Assembly: GCA_001770935.1 (NCBI GenBank)
Contig: MESI01000066.1
Coordinates: 1 to 54,426 of the forward strand
Length of the DNA: 54,426 nucleotides
Direction of reading: 5' to 3'
Source of the DNA: Burkholderiales bacterium RIFCSPLOWO2_12_FULL_61_40
Lineage (GTDB): Bacteria; Pseudomonadota; Gammaproteobacteria; Burkholderiales; Burkholderiaceae_C
The position numbers and the translations under genes were made by a program. How positions within the stretch are numbered: the stretch's first letter is position 1; every line of letters starts with the position of its first letter. Shown piece after piece: positions 37,823 to 45,715 of this stretch. The notes under the pieces were generated by a model that saw only the letters and a program-made list of their open reading frames with translations, did not search any database and had not been told where the DNA came from.

Positions 37823-38737
37823 CTACTGTTTGCGGGCGGCGGAGCGGCGAATCGCCTCGTTGATCTCGGCGATAGAGCGCTCAATGGCCGAGTCGTCCAG
37901 ATCATCCATGGTGGAATCCAAACCACCGGCTTGCACCGTGGATGCAAACACGCCATCGTCAATGCTGTCGGTGGAAATGCTGCCGCGGGTGGACTCAAAG
38001 GTATCCGGGGTTTCCCACTCCATGGCGATCAGCGTGACATTGTCGCTGTGGCTGCCCGCCTGGATCAGCGCGCGCTCCACCAAATCCGGGGCCGCAGTGG
38101 TCACCGGGTTCTGGCCCAGGGTACAGACAATCTCCGTATCCTCCAGAACGCCCCACAAGCCGTCGGAGCACAGCAGCATCCTGTCGCCTTGCAGCAGGGT
38201 CACGGGCCCGGTCACGTCGAACACCGGTTTGGCGGGTGAGCCCAGGCAGGTGTACAGCACATTGCGGTTGAACCCCGGAGGGGGTTCCGCCAATTGCCGG
38301 GCGTTTTGCTGCTGTTCCAGGTAGGAGTGGTCGCGCGTGCGGAACAACATTTCACCCTGGCGCACAAAGTACAGGCGTGAATCCCCACAGTGCACCCAAC
38401 TGGCAACGCCGCCTTGCACAATAGCCGCCACCAACGTGGTGCGCGGGGTATCGATCAGCCCCTTTTCTGCGGCATACCGCAGAATCTGGCGGTGCGCGGC
38501 CATGACCGCCGTGGCGAAGAAAGCTTTGACATCGCCGACCTCTGGTTTGGCTTCTTTCTGGTACAGCGCAGAAATGACCTGCAAGGCGATTTGGGCAGCC
38601 ACCTCTCCGTCCGGGTGCCCGCCCATGCCATCGGCCAACAGGAAAAGACCCGAACTTTTGGTATAGCAATACCCCATGCGGTCTTCATTTTTTTCACGGC
38701 CGCCTTTGCGGCTGATCTGGAACACTGAAAACTTCAT
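37823..38737 (-). CDS. PP2C-type serine/threonine protein phosphatase
   Basis: Metal-dependent phosphatase of 304 aa. Metal-site motifs are REKNEDRMGY (D19), LLADGMGGHPDGEVA (D36, G37), HCGDSRLYFVR, LLLCSDGLWG-like MLLCSDGLWGVL and HSDNVTLIAME. The C-terminal about 50 residues are acidic and outside the domain. It overlaps the kinase gene by 4 nt (ATGA), so kinase and phosphatase are made together and probably act on the same targets. Cytoplasmic; no membrane segment. Confidence 0.94.
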   Translation of the reverse strand: MKFSVFQISRKGGREKNEDRMGYCYTKSSGLFLLADGMGGHPDGEVAAQIALQVISALYQKEAKPEVGDVKAFFATAVMAAHRQILRYAAEKGLIDTPRTTLVAAIVQGGVASWVHCGDSRLYFVRQGEMLFRTRDHSYLEQQQNARQLAEPPPGFNRNVLYTCLGSPAKPVFDVTGPVTLLQGDRMLLCSDGLWGVLEDTEIVCTLGQNPVTTAAPDLVERALIQAGSHSDNVTLIAMEWETPDTFESTRGSISTDSIDDGVFASTVQAGGLDSTMDDLDDSAIERSIAEINEAIRRSAARKQ

Positions 38738-39741
38738 TGTGGCTTCTCGGTTTTGGCAAGATTGCCCTGTACGGTTTTCTTGGTATCGGCCACCAGTGTG
38801 TCAAATTGCATGCGCACTTTTTCTCCGACCGTGAGCTTGGTGTAACGGCGCTCGCCTTCGCGGCTCAGCTCCTTTTGCAGTGCAAACACGGACTGCGGCC
38901 TGGACAGCGCATCCAGCGACATGCACCACTCCACCACTTCAATCAGGTTGTCGGAATACACGCCGCGCAAACGGCCCAGCGCCGTGGTGATGCGGTCTTT
39001 TTCCAGACGCTGTGGCGCTTCGTTGGGCGGGTAGCCTTGCATGCAGGCATAAATGCAGGCACCAATCGCGTAAATGTCGGTCCAGGGTCCCATGGAGGCG
39101 TCACGCCGGTACATCTCGGGGGCGGCAAAGCCGGGGGTGTACATCGGGCGGATGAAGTTGCCTTCTTTGCTCAGCACCTCGCGCGCAGCGCCAAAGTCAA
39201 TCAGCACCGACTTGTTGTCGTCGGTGATAAAAATGTTGGCGGGCTTGATGTCCAGGTGCAGCATCTTGTGCTGGTGCACGATGCGCAAACCGCGCAAAAT
39301 TTCATCAAACAGAGAGCGAATCGTGGACTCGCGAAACACTTTGCTTTGCTTCAGATCCCGCGCGGTCACGATGAAGTCCTGCAAGGCAGCGCCTTCCAGG
39401 TAATTCATCACCATATACACCGTCTCGTTTTCCCGGAAAAAGTTCAGCACGCTGACCACGGACGGATGGGAAATCTGCGCCAGCGAACGGCCCTCTTCGA
39501 AGAAACTCTTGAGACCCAGGCGGTACAGCGCCAGCTTCTCGGGCTGCACCTTGGGCAACAACTCGCCCGGAGCACGGGTGGCCAGGGACGAAGGCAGGTA
39601 TTCCTTCACCGCAACCTGCTGGCCATCGGAGTCCAAGGCCAGATACACCAGCCCAAAGCCCCCCGCCGCCACCTTGCGGACAATGCGATAACCACCAATC
39701 ACGGAGTCCGGTGGCAGGGGTGCGGGCTTGACCTTTGACAT
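38734..39741 (-). CDS. Eukaryotic-like serine/threonine protein kinase
   Basis: Hanks-type kinase of 335 aa. Gly-rich loop AAGGFGLVY (25-33), lysine K46 in VAVKEYLP, catalytic loop HLDIKPANIF (D164, K166, N169; HLD in place of HRD, so non-RD), DFG motif IDFGAAR (D182), and PGFAAPEMY (APE). No transmembrane segment or extracellular sensor follows the kinase domain; residues after about 290 are a charged tail. It is first in an operon with the PP2C phosphatase, rph and rdgB, and is divergent from yicC. Substrates are unknown. Confidence 0.93.
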   Translation of the reverse strand: MSKVKPAPLPPDSVIGGYRIVRKVAAGGFGLVYLALDSDGQQVAVKEYLPSSLATRAPGELLPKVQPEKLALYRLGLKSFFEEGRSLAQISHPSVVSVLNFFRENETVYMVMNYLEGAALQDFIVTARDLKQSKVFRESTIRSLFDEILRGLRIVHQHKMLHLDIKPANIFITDDNKSVLIDFGAAREVLSKEGNFIRPMYTPGFAAPEMYRRDASMGPWTDIYAIGACIYACMQGYPPNEAPQRLEKDRITTALGRLRGVYSDNLIEVVEWCMSLDALSRPQSVFALQKELSREGERRYTKLTVGEKVRMQFDTLVADTKKTVQGNLAKTEKPQ

Positions 39742-39842
39742 AGTTTTAAAGCGCTATCCTCAACAGATTAGGTTTAAGAATTCAATGAAGCGGTCTGAAC
39801 CGGGTTATTCTCGGGGCCGTTTCAATGTCCCGAGAACAAGCC

Positions 39843-40760
39843 ATGCCAGTTTACAGCATGACTGGCTATGCCAGCGCCCAACACAGCACCACGTCTGCCA
39901 GCCCCGACGGAGATGCCAAAAACAGCTCGTCCGCCCAGCTTGGCCTGGAGATTCGCGCAGTCAACAGCCGCTTTTTGGACCTGTCTTTCAAGCTCCCGGA
40001 AGACTTGCGCCAGTTTGAGCCGGTGCTGCGGGACCTGCTGGTTGGCCGCCTCAAGCGCGGCAAAGTGGAGGTGCGCGCCTCCATTGACCACACCCAGACC
40101 AGTGCGATCCCGGACCCCAGCCCCAAGCTGCTGCAGCGTCTGAACGCAGTGCAAGACAGCGTCAAGGCGTGGTTGTCCAACGCCGCCAACTTGAGCGTGG
40201 CGGACGTGATCCGGCTGTCGGCCGCCGAACAGTCGGACCCGCGCGACTGGAGCGAAGACCTGCCGCCGTTGGCCGAAAAAGCCATCACCGCCCTGCTGGA
40301 CGCCCGTCGGCGCGAAGGCGACCGGCTGGGTGCCATGCTGCTGGAACGCATTGCCCAGTTGCGCCTGCTTGCGCGCCAGGCCACGCCGCTAGTGCCGCAA
40401 TTGGTGGCACAGCAACGCCAACGGTTCCTGGACCGCTGGAACGAAGCACTGGGTTTGACCGACGGATCCACCCTGCCCGAAGCCGCCCAGGACCGCGCGC
40501 TGACCGAAGCCACCGCCTTTGCCATTCGCATCGACGTCGCCGAAGAAATCACCCGTGTGGACTCCCATCTGGATGAGATCGAGCGGCTGATCAAAAAAGG
40601 CGGCGAAATCGGCAAACGGCTGGACTTTTTGATCCAGGAGCTGCACCGCGAAGCCAACACCATGGGCTCCAAATCCGCCGCTCTGGAACTCACCCACATT
40701 TCGGTGGACATGAAAGTGCTGATCGAACAGATGCGGGAGCAAGTGCAGAACATAGAATAG
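39843..40760 (+). CDS. yicC: YicC-family endoribonuclease-like protein
   Basis: YicC protein of 305 aa from ATG 39843 ([13 protein letters not shown], the usual family opening; an in-frame ATG at 39825 has no better support). Blocks: [39 protein letters not shown], and the C-terminal DUF1732 part [45 protein letters not shown]. Work on the E. coli protein links it to RNA cleavage and small-RNA turnover. Located directly before gmk, as in many proteobacteria. Confidence 0.94.
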   Translation: MPVYSMTGYASAQHSTTSASPDGDAKNSSSAQLGLEIRAVNSRFLDLSFKLPEDLRQFEPVLRDLLVGRLKRGKVEVRASIDHTQTSAIPDPSPKLLQRLNAVQDSVKAWLSNAANLSVADVIRLSAAEQSDPRDWSEDLPPLAEKAITALLDARRREGDRLGAMLLERIAQLRLLARQATPLVPQLVAQQRQRFLDRWNEALGLTDGSTLPEAAQDRALTEATAFAIRIDVAEEITRVDSHLDEIERLIKKGGEIGKRLDFLIQELHREANTMGSKSAALELTHISVDMKVLIEQMREQVQNIE

Positions 40761-40795
40761 GGCGACCTCAGCCATCGCTTCCAGAGCCAAACTCT

Positions 40796-41416
40796 ATGGA
40801 CTACCCCGGAAATCTCTTTGTTGTTGCCGCCCCCAGCGGGGCCGGCAAGTCCAGCCTCGTCAAGGCCCTTCTTGAACTGGATTCCCATGTTCACTTGTCG
40901 GTATCGCACACCACGCGGGCACCCCGAGGGCAGGAAAAACATGGCCGGGATTACTTTTTTGTGTCCCAGCCAGAGTTTGACGCCATGGTGGCAGCCAACG
41001 CCTTTGTGGAGTGGGCCAGCGTGCATGGTCAACGCTACGGCACATCCAAAAAGGCCATTGAAGAACGCATGGCCCAGGGTGCCGATGTCATTCTGGAAAT
41101 TGACTTTCAGGGCGCCATCCAGATCAAAAGCATCTTTGCCAACGCGATCTGCATTTTCATTTTGCCCCCCAGCTGGGAAGAGTTGCGCGCCCGCCTGGAG
41201 CGCCGCGGAGAAGACGCTCCCGAGGTCATCGAGATGCGCATGAAAAACGCCGCCGTAGAGGTGGCGCAGGTGGATAAATTCGATTTCGTTATAATTAACG
41301 AGTTGTTTGACCGTGCGCTTTTTGATCTGAAAGCCATTGTTCACTCCCAGCGGCTCAAATTTGCAGCGCAGCGTCGCGCCCGAGCCGAAACATTCCAAGC
41401 ATTGAACATCCCCTAG
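40796..41416 (+). CDS. gmk: Guanylate kinase
   Basis: Phosphorylates GMP to GDP with ATP, 206 aa. P-loop APSGAGKSS (12-20), GMP-binding [32 protein letters not shown] and [14 protein letters not shown] lid region. It is in a run yicC-gmk-rpoZ-spoT; the 16-nt gap to rpoZ carries TCGGAGAA, the rpoZ ribosome site. Confidence 0.97.
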   Translation: MDYPGNLFVVAAPSGAGKSSLVKALLELDSHVHLSVSHTTRAPRGQEKHGRDYFFVSQPEFDAMVAANAFVEWASVHGQRYGTSKKAIEERMAQGADVILEIDFQGAIQIKSIFANAICIFILPPSWEELRARLERRGEDAPEVIEMRMKNAAVEVAQVDKFDFVIINELFDRALFDLKAIVHSQRLKFAAQRRARAETFQALNIP

Positions 41417-41432
41417 TCTTTCGGAGAACTCC

Positions 41433-41636
41433 ATGGCCCGTATTACTGTAGAAGACTGCCTTGAGCAGATTCCCAATCGTTTTCAGCTGGTACTGGCCGC
41501 AACGTACCGCGCCCGCATGCTGAGCCAAGGCCACACGCCCAAAATCGAAAGCAAGAACAAACCCGCCGTCACTGCCTTGCGTGAGATTGCAGCCGGAAAA
41601 ATTGGGCTGGAGATGCTCAAAAAAGTGCCACTTTGA
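41433..41636 (+). CDS. rpoZ: RNA polymerase omega subunit
   Basis: Small RNA polymerase subunit of 67 aa: [49 protein letters not shown]. Omega assists beta-prime folding and is part of one ppGpp-binding site of RNA polymerase; here it is next to spoT, which makes and degrades ppGpp. GGAGA precedes the ATG. A terminator follows at 41652. Confidence 0.97.
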   Translation: MARITVEDCLEQIPNRFQLVLAATYRARMLSQGHTPKIESKNKPAVTALREIAAGKIGLEMLKKVPL

Positions 41637-41651
41637 AGCCAAGGCCCTCCC

Positions 41652-41679
41652 AAAAGCACCGCACGCGGTGCTTTTTTTT
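41652..41679 (+). terminator. Rho-independent terminator after rpoZ
   Basis: AAAAGCACCGC/GCGGTGCTTTT stem of up to 11 bp (41652-41675) followed by a T-run to 41679. It separates rpoZ from spoT, so spoT may have its own promoter in 41680-41722 or depend on read-through. Confidence 0.88.
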
Positions 41680-41722
41680 GGCCTGTATCTCCAAAGTTTT
41701 CGTCCCACGCTACATTTAAGGC

Positions 41723-43957
41723 ATGGGTACCCCACCGAAACTTTTGCCACATCCCGCCGCCGTCAATGCCGCCGCTGCCAGCTTTGCGGGGCTGACCGCC
41801 ACACTGGACTACCTCTCCCCGCCTGACTTTGAACAGGTTCGTTTAGCCTACCGTTTTGCCGATGAAGCCCACTTGGGGCAACTGCGCAACAACGGTGAGC
41901 CCTATATCACGCACCCGATTGCAGTAGCCGCCCAATGCGCCGAATGGAAACTCGACGGGCAAGCCCTGATGGCCGCCCTGCTGCACGATGCCATGGAGGA
42001 CTGTGGAATCACCAAAGCGGAACTGATCGAGCGCTTTGGCTCCCCCGTGGCCGAGCTGGTCGACGGCCTGACCAAGCTGGACAAGCTGCATTTCAACACC
42101 CGCGAAGAAAACCAGGCCGAATCTTTCCGCAAAATGCTGCTGGCCATGGCGCGCGACGTGCGGGTCATTCTGATCAAGCTGGCCGACCGCTCGCACAACA
42201 TGCGCACCCTGTCGGACATGCCGCGGTCGAAATGGGGCCGCATTGCCTCGGAAACGCTTGAAATTTACGCCCCCATCGCGCACCGCCTGGGTCTGAACCA
42301 GACCTACCGGGAATTGCAGGACCTGTCGTTTCAGCACTTGCGTCCCTGGCGTTACGCCATCTTGGCCAAAGCGGTGGCCAAAGCACGCAACCGGCGACGG
42401 GACCTGATTCAAAAAGTCCACAAAGAACTGGAAGCCACCTTTGCCGCAGCCGGTATGCCCGTGCGCATTGCCGGGCGCGAAAAATCCCTGTTTTCCATCT
42501 ACAAAAAGATGGACAGCAAGCACCTGAGCTTCGCCCAGGTCACCGACATTTACGGTTTCCGGGTGCTGGTCCCCGAGATTACCGACTGCTATACCGCCTT
42601 GGGCCTGTTGCACCAGCTGTACAAGCCGGTGCCGGGCAAGTTCAAAGACCATATTGCCATCGCCAAGGTTAACGGCTACCAGTCCTTGCACACCACCCTG
42701 GTGGGCCCCTCCGGCGTCAACGTGGAATTCCAGATGCGCACCGAGGCCATGCACATCGTGGCCGAATCCGGTGTCGCCGCCCATTGGCTGTACAAGGTCA
42801 ACAACCCGCAAGACACCTCCAATGACCGGCTGGGCACCAAGTGGCTGCAGTCGCTGCTGGACATCCAGAATGAAACCCGCGATGCCGCCGAATTCTGGGA
42901 CCATGTGAAGGTGGACCTGTTCCCGGATGCGGTGTATGTGTTCACCCCAAAAAGCCGCATCATGGCGTTGCCGCGCGGTGCCACCGTGGTCGACTTTGCC
43001 TATGCCATCCACAGCAACATCGGCGACCACACCATTGCCGCCCGCATCAACGGCGAACAGGTGCCTTTGCGGACCGAGCTGAAAAACGGAGATGTGGTGG
43101 AAGTGGTCACCGCCGAAGTGTCCACACCCAACCCGGCGTGGCTGGGGTTTGTGCGCACCGGTCGCGCACGCTCCAAAATTCGCCACCACCTCAAGACCCT
43201 GGCCCATGTGGAGTCGGAAGATCTGGGCGAAAAGCTGCTGGTGCAGGCATTGCGCGCGGAAGGAATCGAACAGTTTTCGCACAATGACCCCGCCAACGAC
43301 GCGCTGTGGGACAAGCTGCTGCGCTTCACGGGCAACAAAAGCCGCCAGGAACTATTGACGGACATCGGCTTGGGCAAGCGGATTGCCCACATCGTGGCCA
43401 AGCGTTTGGTCCACTTGCTGGGGGAAACAGGGGAACGTCCCAACGCCCTGTTACTCACACGGGAGCGCTTTACTGCGCACGAATCCGCCACGCAAGGCCT
43501 GATCACGCTGGATGGCAGTGAAAACGCCTCGGTCCAGTTTGCCCACTGCTGCCGCCCGATTCCCGGCGACTCTATCGTGGGCTACCTGGGCCGGGGTGAG
43601 GGCCTGGTGGTGCATGTGCAAGATTGCCTGGTCGCCAAAAAACTCCTGTACAAAGACAGCGAACGCTTCATTGGTGTCGAATGGTCCGATGAACCGATTC
43701 GTGCTTTCGAGACCGAAATCATTGTGACGGTCAGCAACGGCAAAGGGGTGCTGGCCAAAGTCGCGGCGGCACTGGCGGCGGCGGAGGCCGATATTATCCA
43801 CATCGACATGGGGCAAGAAGGCGTCCACGATGCCACCGATCTGCGTCTCGTTGTCGCCGTGCGTGACCGTGCCCATCTGGACGTGGCTTTGCGCAACCTC
43901 TCGCGCACCGCACCGGTGCTGCGCGCAGTGCGCTCCAAGGCATCCACCCGCACTTAA
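41723..43957 (+). CDS. spoT: Bifunctional (p)ppGpp synthetase/hydrolase
   Basis: RelA/SpoT protein of 744 aa. The hydrolase domain is intact: HLGQLRNNGEPYITHP (50-65), LLHDAMEDC with the HD pair H88-D89, and ADRSHNMRTL. The synthetase domain follows (RIAGREKSLFSIYKKM, DIYGFRVLVPEITDCYTALGLLH, INGYQSLHTT-like VNGYQSLHTTLVG). TGS domain VYVFTPKSRIMALPRGATVVDFAYAIHS at about 410-470, and a C-terminal ACT domain (ETEIIVTVSNGKGVLAKVAAAL). Hydrolase residues make it SpoT-like and not RelA. Its stop shares TTAA with convergent greB. Confidence 0.96.
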   Translation: MGTPPKLLPHPAAVNAAAASFAGLTATLDYLSPPDFEQVRLAYRFADEAHLGQLRNNGEPYITHPIAVAAQCAEWKLDGQALMAALLHDAMEDCGITKAELIERFGSPVAELVDGLTKLDKLHFNTREENQAESFRKMLLAMARDVRVILIKLADRSHNMRTLSDMPRSKWGRIASETLEIYAPIAHRLGLNQTYRELQDLSFQHLRPWRYAILAKAVAKARNRRRDLIQKVHKELEATFAAAGMPVRIAGREKSLFSIYKKMDSKHLSFAQVTDIYGFRVLVPEITDCYTALGLLHQLYKPVPGKFKDHIAIAKVNGYQSLHTTLVGPSGVNVEFQMRTEAMHIVAESGVAAHWLYKVNNPQDTSNDRLGTKWLQSLLDIQNETRDAAEFWDHVKVDLFPDAVYVFTPKSRIMALPRGATVVDFAYAIHSNIGDHTIAARINGEQVPLRTELKNGDVVEVVTAEVSTPNPAWLGFVRTGRARSKIRHHLKTLAHVESEDLGEKLLVQALRAEGIEQFSHNDPANDALWDKLLRFTGNKSRQELLTDIGLGKRIAHIVAKRLVHLLGETGERPNALLLTRERFTAHESATQGLITLDGSENASVQFAHCCRPIPGDSIVGYLGRGEGLVVHVQDCLVAKKLLYKDSERFIGVEWSDEPIRAFETEIIVTVSNGKGVLAKVAAALAAAEADIIHIDMGQEGVHDATDLRLVVAVRDRAHLDVALRNLSRTAPVLRAVRSKASTRT

Positions 43958-44514
43958 ACGGCTTCTGGGCTGGGGTAGCGAACCTGTAATACTTCGATTT
44001 CCCCCACCCGGTCCGGCATCACCAGGCGCAGAACGTCCCCTTCGCAGGCTTTGAGCAAGGTGCGGGCAATCGGCGATATCCAGCTCACCTCGCCATGGGC
44101 GGTGTTGGCTTCGTCAATGCCTTTGATGGTGACGGTGCGCTCCAGCCCACTGTCGTCGGCGTAGGTGACGGTTGCACCGAAAAAAACCTGTTTGCAGCCA
44201 ACGTGCACCGACGGATCGGTGATCACGGCAATCTCCATGCGCTTGGTCAAAAACCGGATCCGGCGGTCAATTTCACGCAGGCGTTTTTTCCCGTACAGGT
44301 AGTCGCCATTCTCGGAACGGTCGCCGTTGCTGGCCGCCCAGAAAACGGCCTCCACGATCTTGGGACGCTCGTTGTCCATCAGGTCCAGCCACTCGCTGCG
44401 CAGCTTGGCATACCCTTGGGGGGTGATGTAATTTTTACCGCCCGCAGGAAGTGCGGGCAACTGCAGATCGTCGTCGTCCTCGTTGTCCGACTCTTTGGTA
44501 AAAGCCTTGTTCAT
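43954..44514 (-). CDS. greB: Transcription elongation factor GreB
   Basis: Transcript-cleavage factor of 186 aa that rescues backtracked RNA polymerase. The N-terminal coiled coil holds ITPQGYAKLRSEWLDLMDNERPKIVEAV, SENGDYLYGKKRLREIDRRIRFLTKRM (the basic stretch points to GreB over GreA), then the FKBP-like C-terminal domain (VFFGATVTYADD, GEVSWISPIARTLLKACEGD). A longer acidic N-terminus (SDNEDDDD) than usual. Convergent with spoT, the two stop codons formed by the same palindromic TTAA at 43954-43957. A MITE-like element begins 16 bp upstream of its ATG. Confidence 0.95.
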   Translation of the reverse strand: MNKAFTKESDNEDDDDLQLPALPAGGKNYITPQGYAKLRSEWLDLMDNERPKIVEAVFWAASNGDRSENGDYLYGKKRLREIDRRIRFLTKRMEIAVITDPSVHVGCKQVFFGATVTYADDSGLERTVTIKGIDEANTAHGEVSWISPIARTLLKACEGDVLRLVMPDRVGEIEVLQVRYPSPEAV

Positions 44515-44529
44515 GGAAAAAAAGGAGTC

Positions 44530-44631
44530 ATTCCAATTTCAGATCAATGGGAGAGTAGGCGCCCCGACGCAGGCAGTGCTTTAGCACGACAAGGAGGGGC
44601 ACAACCTATCGCATTGATATGGAAATGGAAT
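44530..44631 (+). mobile_element. MITE-like 102-bp inverted-repeat element, copy 1
   Basis: Begins ATTCCAATTTCAGATCAATG and ends with the inverted CATTGATATGGAAATGGAAT. The imperfect terminal inverted repeat runs about 36 bp per side, reaching GCGCCCC/GGGGCAC, and the centre holds a GTGCTTTAGCAC hairpin. A second copy with the same orientation is at 48886-48988. No transposase or coding capacity inside. Located between greB and tRNA-Arg. No clear target-site duplication. Confidence 0.7.
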
Positions 44632-44670
44632 CACGCCAGAAGTTGCCATGGTCTTGACGATTTTGAATAA

Positions 44671-44704
44671 GAAAAAGGCCTGTAACTTTGCAGTTACAGG
44701 CCTT
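44671..44704 (-). terminator. Rho-independent terminator of tRNA-Arg
   Basis: Perfect 12-bp stem AAGGCCTGTAAC/GTTACAGGCCTT (44675-44686 and 44693-44704), loop TTTGCA, followed on the minus strand by a T-run (complement of 44672-44676). Confidence 0.88.
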
Positions 44705-44710
44705 CACTTT

Positions 44711-44787
44711 TGGTGCGGCTGGCAGGAATTGAACCCACGACCCCTTGGTTCGTAGCCAAGTACTCTATCCAACTGAGCTACAGCCGC
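44711..44787 (-). tRNA. tRNA-Arg (anticodon ACG)
   Basis: 77 nt on the minus strand including encoded CCA. Acceptor stem GCGGCTG/CAGCCGC, D-arm AGCTCAGTTGGATAGAGT, anticodon stem-loop CTTGGCTACGAACCAAG with ACG, T-arm GTGGGTTCAATTCCTGC. Followed by a terminator on the same strand. Confidence 0.97.
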
Positions 44788-44842
44788 TAAGCTTCGTATT
44801 ATAGCAGCGGATTTTTCGCTTTTTGCCAGCCGCCTTGCAAAT

Positions 44843-45715
44843 TTAATGCAAGCCCAACAATTCGCGTGCTTGGGCCGGGCTGGCGATCTCGCGGCCGGCT
44901 TGGCGGGCGCATTGCGCCAAGGCAGCAATCAAGGCGCCATTGCCCTTGGCGCGTTCACCGTTGGGCAGGTAAAAGGTGTCTTCCAGGCCGGTGCGCAGCA
45001 TGCCGCCCAGTTCGGCGGTCTTTTGGTGCACCGGCCAGATCTCGGCGCGGCCGATCAAGGTGGTTTGCCAAACACTGTTGGGGGCCATCCACTTGGGCAG
45101 CAGTGCCAGCAGATCGGCGTCACACGGCATGCCGGAGGCCACGCCCATAACCAGGTTGTATTCGGCACGGCCCATCTCGGGCTTGAGCATGCCGTTTTTC
45201 AGGTACATGGTGACGCTGCGCACGATGCCGACATCAAAGCATTCGAATTCGGGGTGCGTGCCGCACTCGTCCATCACGTCCAGAAACTGCTGCACCTTGG
45301 CCACCGGGTTGTCAAACACCATGGGCGGCCAGGCCCACTGGCCGTCTTCCTTGATCTTCAGGTAGTTCAGGCTACCCGCGTTGCAGGCGGCAATCTCGGG
45401 CTTGACGCGGCGGATGCAGGCCAAGGGGCCGGAGATGTCCTTGCCCACCACACCGGTGGTCAGGTTGATGATGACGCCGGGGCAGGCTTCACGGATGGCG
45501 TTGACCACCGCCTCCATCACCTCGGGGTCCCAGGAGGGTAAATGGCCCATGCCCTCTTCCTGGTTGCGCACATGCACATGCATGATGGAGGCACCGGCGT
45601 TGAAGGCGTCGCGCGCCTCGGCGGCCATTTGTGCCGGGGTCACCGGCACGGGGTGCTGTTGGGGGTTGGTCAGCACGCCGGTGAGCGCGCAGGTCAATAT
45701 GGCTTTTTCCATCAT
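44843..45715 (-). CDS. BKACE family beta-keto acid cleavage enzyme (DUF849)
   Basis: TIM-barrel protein of 290 aa. Zn-binding HxH in IMHVHVRNQE (H46, H48), plus LTGVLTNPQQHPVPVTP near the start, LTTGVVGKD, ACNAGSLNYL, CFDVGIVRS and the C-terminal GLEDTFYLPNGERAKGN. The family (founder: 3-keto-5-aminohexanoate cleavage enzyme) condenses a beta-keto acid with acetyl-CoA to give acetoacetate plus a new acyl-CoA. Its start overlaps the biotin carboxylase stop (ATGATG/TGA), so it is last in the carboxylase operon, at a place where leucine-degradation clusters usually carry HMG-CoA lyase. Its substrate here is unknown. Confidence 0.9.
   Translation of the reverse strand: MMEKAILTCALTGVLTNPQQHPVPVTPAQMAAEARDAFNAGASIMHVHVRNQEEGMGHLPSWDPEVMEAVVNAIREACPGVIINLTTGVVGKDISGPLACIRRVKPEIAACNAGSLNYLKIKEDGQWAWPPMVFDNPVAKVQQFLDVMDECGTHPEFECFDVGIVRSVTMYLKNGMLKPEMGRAEYNLVMGVASGMPCDADLLALLPKWMAPNSVWQTTLIGRAEIWPVHQKTAELGGMLRTGLEDTFYLPNGERAKGNGALIAALAQCARQAGREIASPAQARELLGLH

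Larger units (their letters stand above)
44515..44842. other. Intergenic: MITE-like element, terminator, tRNA-Arg
   Basis: Contains the 102-bp inverted-repeat element 44530-44631, the tRNA-Arg terminator 44671-44704 and tRNA-Arg itself (44711-44787). The last 55 bp before the BKACE stop hold nothing recognisable. Confidence 0.8.

Noticed and set aside
44530..44631. Possible riboswitch or small RNA instead of a MITE
   Set aside because: The repeat is found in two unrelated contexts, in the same plus-strand orientation but opposite to the neighbouring genes, and its structure is dominated by terminal inverted repeats. I recognise no known riboswitch core. Not fully excluded.
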